Shown here piece after piece: positions 59,701 to 64,000 of a DNA stretch of 64,000 nt (positions are counted from its first letter, which is position 1; each line of letters opens with the position of its first letter). Below the pieces are notes generated by a model. It was not told the DNA's origin, did not search any database, and worked only from the letters and a program-made list of their open reading frames with translations. Where the stretch lies: contig JAAEAF010005081.1 of the NCBI GenBank assembly GCA_011037195.1, positions 347,196 to 411,195 of the forward strand. Reading direction: 5' to 3'. A program made the translations under genes and the position numbers. The stretch comes from Triatoma infestans (taxonomy: Eukaryota; Arthropoda; Insecta; Hemiptera; Reduviidae).

Positions 59701-62625
59701 ACAATTTTATTCAAAAATTCCTAGTAGCTTCAGTTGCGGCAGCAATACTGTCTTCGGGGATCTTGCTAATCATTGCTGAACTATATCTCCTTTAAGGGGA
59801 TCAGGAGAGGACGGGTGCCTCATGTACTCCCACTCTCTCTTTTAAATAGCCTAAGAAAGAAATCTAGCGGGTTCAAGCCCGGGGAACTCGATGGCAAAAA
59901 AATAGGACCTCCTCTCCAATTCAATGATTTTCAAACATGGCATTCAATTTTCTTTTTACCTCCCATGAGAAATGGGCTAGACTTCCGCCTTATTGGAACC
60001 ATATGGATTGTCAACCACTAAGGGGGATACCTTCAAGAAGGATGAATGTGGAACAAATCTCGGATGAATGGAAAGAATTGTGGTCCTATAATCTGCTCCT
60101 TATAATTCCACATCAAATGTTCACTGGCCAGCGGTGTTGCTTTCTTGGTGGTTGGCGATCTTACCCATCTGGGATTATTCCAAGCCCAATATTGGCAGTT
60201 ATGACGATTTAAAGAACCGTCTGTGCAAAAGATGGCTTCGACATTATACAACATATTTTTGAAAAAATAAGGAACTATATGAACTTGCTTTAGATCCCAA
60301 TTGGCAAAAGTCCATTCTATCATTGAGGTATCGACAAACTTTGATGTAAAGTTTGAAATGGGTGAAATTTCATCTTCTTTAGAAATCTGTGTGCTGCACC
60401 CTTAAAGATTCCACAACGCCTTGCCAAATTCCTAATGCTTATCTGTGGATCGCGTTACAAAATGTTCATAACTATTTGTCACAGCCATGCCTTCAATATT
60501 ACTTTTGTACGTTTGGCGGTGGAAAATTTACCATCTCGCAGATTAAGAACGATCCTCCTTATCACTTTTCTGGATGGGTGAATTCTTTCCGGATATTTCT
60601 TGGAGTGTCGCTGCGAAGCCTCACCGAAGTTCTCACTACACAGTCCTAGACAAAGACCATATCCACAATTTCACAAGGGACTAATGTGTATATTTCAAAC
60701 AATGTTTAAAATACTTAAATGTGATATTACCATTGCAACGAAAGTGCATGAACTATTGAAGATTGAAAAAGTAAATAAAGAATTATTAACTCTGCCTCTG
60801 TAAATACGTTCCTTGACAGGGTTTTTGAACATAACATATCAATATGCAAATTTTTTAAAATGAATAAAAGTGGCCTCATAAACTCTTTTTTCGCCCTTTT
60901 ATTTACCTAATTAATAAAATTAGATTTGGAATTATAGGTATAATTCATCGTTTGTTTTATGGTTTATATATTCACAGAATATTGAATATAAAATAGAATT
61001 CTGATTTTCAATACATTTAATAAAAAGTTACACATATCAAGTTTGTACGAATTGAATTAGTGCATAAGCGCATTAAAAATTATTAGAAAATTGAAATTAC
61101 AGAAATAACTTCATCAAATCAATAATTTTGTTCACAATATTTTCAACTATAACTTTTTAAAGTAATGCAATTCAAAATTTTTTCTTCTAAATTAGAATTA
61201 ACACAATGGTAGCGCTCTGGACAACCACGCAGACGCCCCGGGTACGAATCCATCATTGCTTCCCTTAGATTTGCTCTTCCTAGGAGCCTAACCGACTTAC
61301 TGCCCGTTGGTGAGCAGTGTTGTCTGTAGCTAGATAACTTGATCGGAGGCCGGGTATGCACTGAGACGGATCCGGGGGGAACAATAGGGCAGAATCCCTT
61401 AGAAAAATAATTGGACACTTGGATTGGAAATTCGAGATCTGTACATTAAACAGCATTGTATCCCCTTTTTAAAATATATTCTTAAATTTCTCAAAAGAAA
61501 TACAGATATTTATTTATTAATCATATAACCATCTAATAATTATTTAAGGATGAGTGGAACAAGGAAGCCTCTCATGAATAATTTCTATGAATTAAATGAA
61601 TCACATGCAAATACTGAAGAACGTAATGCAGGGCATGAAAAAAGTTTAGAAGAGAGTTGGTCATCTCTAGATATTTTCAATCATAGACATCGTGGTCGAA
61701 TATCAAAAAAGGTTGATGGTAAGAGAGTGAAAATTAATATTTTACACAATTAGGATAGATACATGTAATTGGAACGGTTTAAGACAAGTCTAAATCTGTA
61801 CGAAAAAAGAGGACTTAATTGGAGAGCAAAACGAGAAATTCAAATTATTTTACGAATAGTTCACTTTAAAACAGATTGAAAACATAATAGTTGAAAGATT
61901 AATTTGTAAAATTTCTTCATAAACACATTTTCGGTTGCTCTACTTAAAAAAAGAAAGTTAATGTTAGTTTTAGAAAAACACTGACCTGCTGGTCAAATAG
62001 CTGGTCAAAGAATCTCGGCTTACATTTATATTTTTCAGTTTTTTATTTTTCATTATAATGTTTGTTTTTAGATGATATGATGCTTCTTGACCCGGACAAC
62101 AAAATAAAAGATGATTTATCAGATTCCCCTCAAACAGTAAAGCCAGAAACTCCCGTTGAAAAAGAAGATTTCATCATTCCAGAATTACCATCTGGGAAGC
62201 ATATGGTATTTGATATTACTTCAACCTGGGGCGACAGACATTATGTAGGCTTAAATGGAATTGAAATATTTTCAGTAACTGGAGAACTAGTGCAAGTGAG
62301 CAGTGTAAGTATCCTTTTTTTCAATTAGATTCGGCAGTGTTGGTTCATTTTTTTATTTCCAGGTATGAAACTACCCATTGAGAGAAAAGATGGATTAAGT
62401 CATGGGTTGCATTATTTCTCTTTCTAGATAAGTGCACAACCGGCTGACATAAACGTTTTACCCGAGTACTCTAAGGATCCTAGAGTAGTGGAAAATTTGT
62501 TAGATAAAGTGAATAGAACAAGAGATGACATGCATTTATGGTTGACACCTTTCACACAAGGAAAGCATCATTATATTTCAATAACTCTGGAACAAGTACA
62601 AACTATTGCAATGATACGCATATGG
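53794..62625 (+). CDS. KATNIP: KATNIP (KIAA0556), 5' part, six exons, continues past window
   Basis: Ciliary-base protein that binds the microtubule-severing enzyme katanin; in insects it would be expected in ciliated sensory neurons or sperm. Exons: 53794..53846, 58093..58271, 58355..58571, 61549..61718, 62072..62304 and 62428..62625. All junctions are GT-AG with matching phases (350 codons). The start exon MEEVAEKKLPFWLEEWTR is joined only by phase (AG+G) and by an upstream stop at 53755, so it is less certain; the 4.2-kb first intron is full of repeats. Exons 2-4 encode a Ser/Thr- and Asp/Glu-rich region of low complexity. Exons 5-6 hold the family signature: PELPSGKHMVFDITSTWGDR, YVGLNGIEIFSVTGELVQV, ISAQPADINVLPEY, DPRVVENLLDKVNRTRDDMH and LWLTPFTQGKHH, ending IAMIRIW, the start of DUF4457. 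The next exon should begin like NYNKSR; I could not find it before 64000. Human KATNIP is about 1,600 residues, so most of the gene lies beyond. Confidence 0.87.
54610..54690 (-). mobile_element. S1 SINE head fragment in KATNIP intron 1
   Basis: GAGAAAATCTAAGAGCAGCA and GGGTTCAACCGCGGGACTTC on the plus strand are the reverse of the B-box end of the family. Confidence 0.5.
55630..56040. repeat. PLE-end fragment and a duplicated GC-rich motif
   Basis: GAGATATTTTCCGTAATAG and CCTTCTTTTTGTG (about 55640-55697) resemble the end of the foldback family. Next, GGTCATCCACCCAAGGGGGT (about 55699) and GGTGACCCACCCGGTGGGGT (about 55999) are two copies of a short motif, each followed by a TAATAAAT stretch. 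Confidence 0.4.
57592..57740 (+). mobile_element. Single-armed PLE fragment with core-deleted hammerhead
   Basis: Begins GTGGTTGGTTCCACAGAGCT, the outer tail of the foldback family, then a single arm. The motif at 57667-57693 lacks three core bases (CTGA followed directly by TGGGC) but keeps stem II and GAAACCGGTC, so it should be inactive. AGAAAGTAAATGTTG before and AGAAAATAATTGTTG after may be an old target duplication. Confidence 0.65.
58932..60700 (-). pseudogene. Mariner/Tc1-like transposase remnant in a KATNIP intron
   Basis: A terminal-repeat-like GGGTGTTCCAGATATGAGGG starts at 58932. On the minus strand the broken frames include AIFCTDGSLNRHNCQYWAWN and NPRW (about 60250-60180), an EQIIGPQFF segment (about 60090), and further on GGPIFLPSSSPGLNPLDFFL (about 59910-59850), which parallel the NRHNCRYW, DxIIGPFF and WPARSPDLTPLDFFLW blocks of insect mariner-like transposases. 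Stops and shifts separate them; the catalytic triad cannot be complete. Confidence 0.72.
61195..61405 (+). mobile_element. S1-type SINE, variant subfamily
   Basis: CACAATGGTAGCGCTCTGGA, CCGGGTACGAATCCATCATT, CCTTAGATTTGCTCTTCCTA, and GGAGGCCGGGTATGCACTGA, with the GGGGGAACAATAGGGCA end of the subfamily at 44879. It lies just upstream of KATNIP exon 4. Confidence 0.8.
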
Positions 62626-63410
62626 GTAAGAGTTATATTGAATAGTCAATTAGGCTTATATAACCTGAAATATAGTATTTATAAAGTGTTGAAAATTATT
62701 ATGTCATTTGTTTCCATAATTGTTAAATCCCCAAGAAGGGTGTCACAGATTATGGATCATAGTTAATTATTAGAGTTAGTATATGCAATGATAACAATAA
62801 TTAATCCTACCTCCAAACTTTTTTTAGGTTTCCAAAAGTGCATTCAGATCTTTTCATTATTTGAAACGCCAAAAATATAAGATATCAAACAATGTTTCAA
62901 ATGGAATTCAATTTTTTTTTCCAAGTTCTTAATCTAGATTATTTTTTGAATAATAACCTTGAATTAGTTGATTTGCTGATTTTTTTTTCTTTTCTTTAAT
63001 TCTTTTTTATAGTCTCGATCAAGTGAAATCACATCTTAAACTTAAAATTTGTGGTAAACTGAAAAAAAAAAACCACTTCTGTTTTACACATCAATAGTTT
63101 TGCGCTTATTTGTATCCGAAGTATTAGTAAAATTTGTTTGGTTTAATATTTGTACTAAGTTACAAAGTGTACATTAAACAATTAAAGAACAAAATTAAGT
63201 TATCTTTAATTAATGAGTGAATTTCAAGCAGAACAATGCTGCCAGTATTTCTAAAAATTAAAAATCCAATAAGATCATGACTTCCTTTTACTTTAGTTAT
63301 AATTTTCTACAAACGTGATCATTTTTCATAAAACGTTAAGTTGCTTCAGTCCATTAGGTAATGCCTCTATGAATCCGCTCTAAAACTTGAAATGAGAGTT
63401 ATGTAATTTA
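62626..63410. other. KATNIP intron start, nothing else recognised
   Basis: Follows the GTAAGAG donor at 62626. AT-rich, with a possible AG acceptor near 62828 whose downstream frame does not match KATNIP. Confidence 0.4.
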
Positions 63411-63740
63411 GCAGCTCATCAGAACCTCAAAAAAGCAGTATATCCAAAATATGTTTCAAATAAAATGAGGCTTTGTATTTGTGCAATTAGGATTTTCAAG
63501 TTTAAAGAAAATCAAGACAGTAATTTACTCCCAAAACTGAAAAATACTAGAAGTAAATTAAATTTGACAGATTTTTTTTATCTTAATCTTTTTATCAGAT
63601 CCCAAGATATACCTAAAGGAATATTAAGTTTGAGCTCCCTGCGATTTTCATGTTTATGATATTTTATTCATATAGAAAAACAGAGCATTCGCTAGATCAT
63701 TTTTTGCACTTAAGTGAACCCTCAAAAGTAGTATTACATC
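63410..63740 (+). repeat. Family X repeat fragment in KATNIP intron
   Basis: TATGTTTCAAATAAAATGAG, AAGTTTAAAGAAAATCAAG, ATCCCAAGATATACCTAAA and a degenerate terminal block. Confidence 0.6.
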
Positions 63741-63831
63741 TAATACTAGATTCATAATTTTTTTTTTTTAAAAAAGTATTTTTTAAGCATTAAAAAAAAA
63801 AAGTATCGTAGCCGAACCACCTTCCAACATC

Positions 63832-64000
63832 TGGTGTGAAACACTCACACAACTTTCTCTTACTCCTGTTCTCAAAATTATAATTGACAAATTTTATAGT
63901 TTGTGTACCAAATTTAACGAAATTCGTCGTAAACTGAAAAAACTGTTCAGTAAAAGCACACTTCCGGTTTACTAAATTTCTTAAAACTCGAAATTTTGGC
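63832..64000 (+). repeat. Family X repeat, 5' end, cut by the window edge
   Basis: CTGGTGTGAAACACTCACAC then TTTCTCTTACTCCTG, ATAATTGACAAATTTTATAG, and GCACACTTCCGGTTTACTAA. This is the best-preserved family start in the window. Confidence 0.75.

Noticed and set aside
62828..62920. Next KATNIP exon after an AG near 62828
   Set aside because: The downstream frame does not resemble the NYNKSR continuation expected after MIRIW, and no matching donor follows.

Overview
The window looks like a piece of a large, AT-rich, repeat-dense animal genome, most likely an arthropod and probably an insect. It has spliced genes with GT-AG introns up to about 4 kb, tRNA-derived SINEs, several LINE clades, a hAT-type MITE, mariner-like debris and many Penelope-like (PLE) repeats carrying hammerhead ribozyme motifs. 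I see nothing prokaryotic. The species cannot be fixed from the sequence alone.

Four conserved host genes are supported. (1) 390..12078, minus strand: an SLC26A11-like sulfate/anion transporter in ten exons whose reading phases all agree, lacking only a secure terminal exon. (2) 46192..49509, plus strand: a complete six-exon PIGQ/Gpi1 gene of the GPI-anchor GlcNAc-transferase complex. (3) 49922..50794, minus strand: an intact, intronless AUH (3-methylglutaconyl-CoA hydratase), convergent with PIGQ. (4) 53794..62625 and beyond, plus strand: the 5' part of KATNIP (KIAA0556, katanin-interacting protein), six exons up to the start of its DUF4457 region, continuing past the window. The four are unrelated functionally and each stands alone.

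The roughly 34 kb between the transporter and PIGQ, and most intron space, is transposon material. It holds one tRNA-derived SINE family (more than ten copies), a second smaller SINE family, five larger LINE copies or fragments of at least three types plus two short LINE remnants, a hAT MITE with a perfect 8-bp target duplication, and a roughly 1-kb repeat (called family X here) with an internal tandem unit of about 285 bp, present in about twenty full or partial copies. About 34.9-35.3 kb lies a promoter- or LTR-like segment with a strong heat-shock element.

The most interesting system is a set of foldback elements of about 280-580 bp. Each has two inverted arms that carry, or once carried, a minimal hammerhead-ribozyme motif, a one-sided tail of about 30-50 nt, and direct repeats of 11-14 bp. 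Six examples have clear direct repeats, and three sit inside identifiable older repeats so that the empty site can be read. The ribozymes come in a canonical core class (CTGANGA...GAAA) and a variant class (TTGANAA...GAAA) in which the tertiary 3-8 base pair appears to have covaried from C-G to U-A. Both classes have a palindromic stem III, which suggests action as dimers. PLEs are known to carry hammerheads; the regular architecture and the variant core are the parts worth checking.
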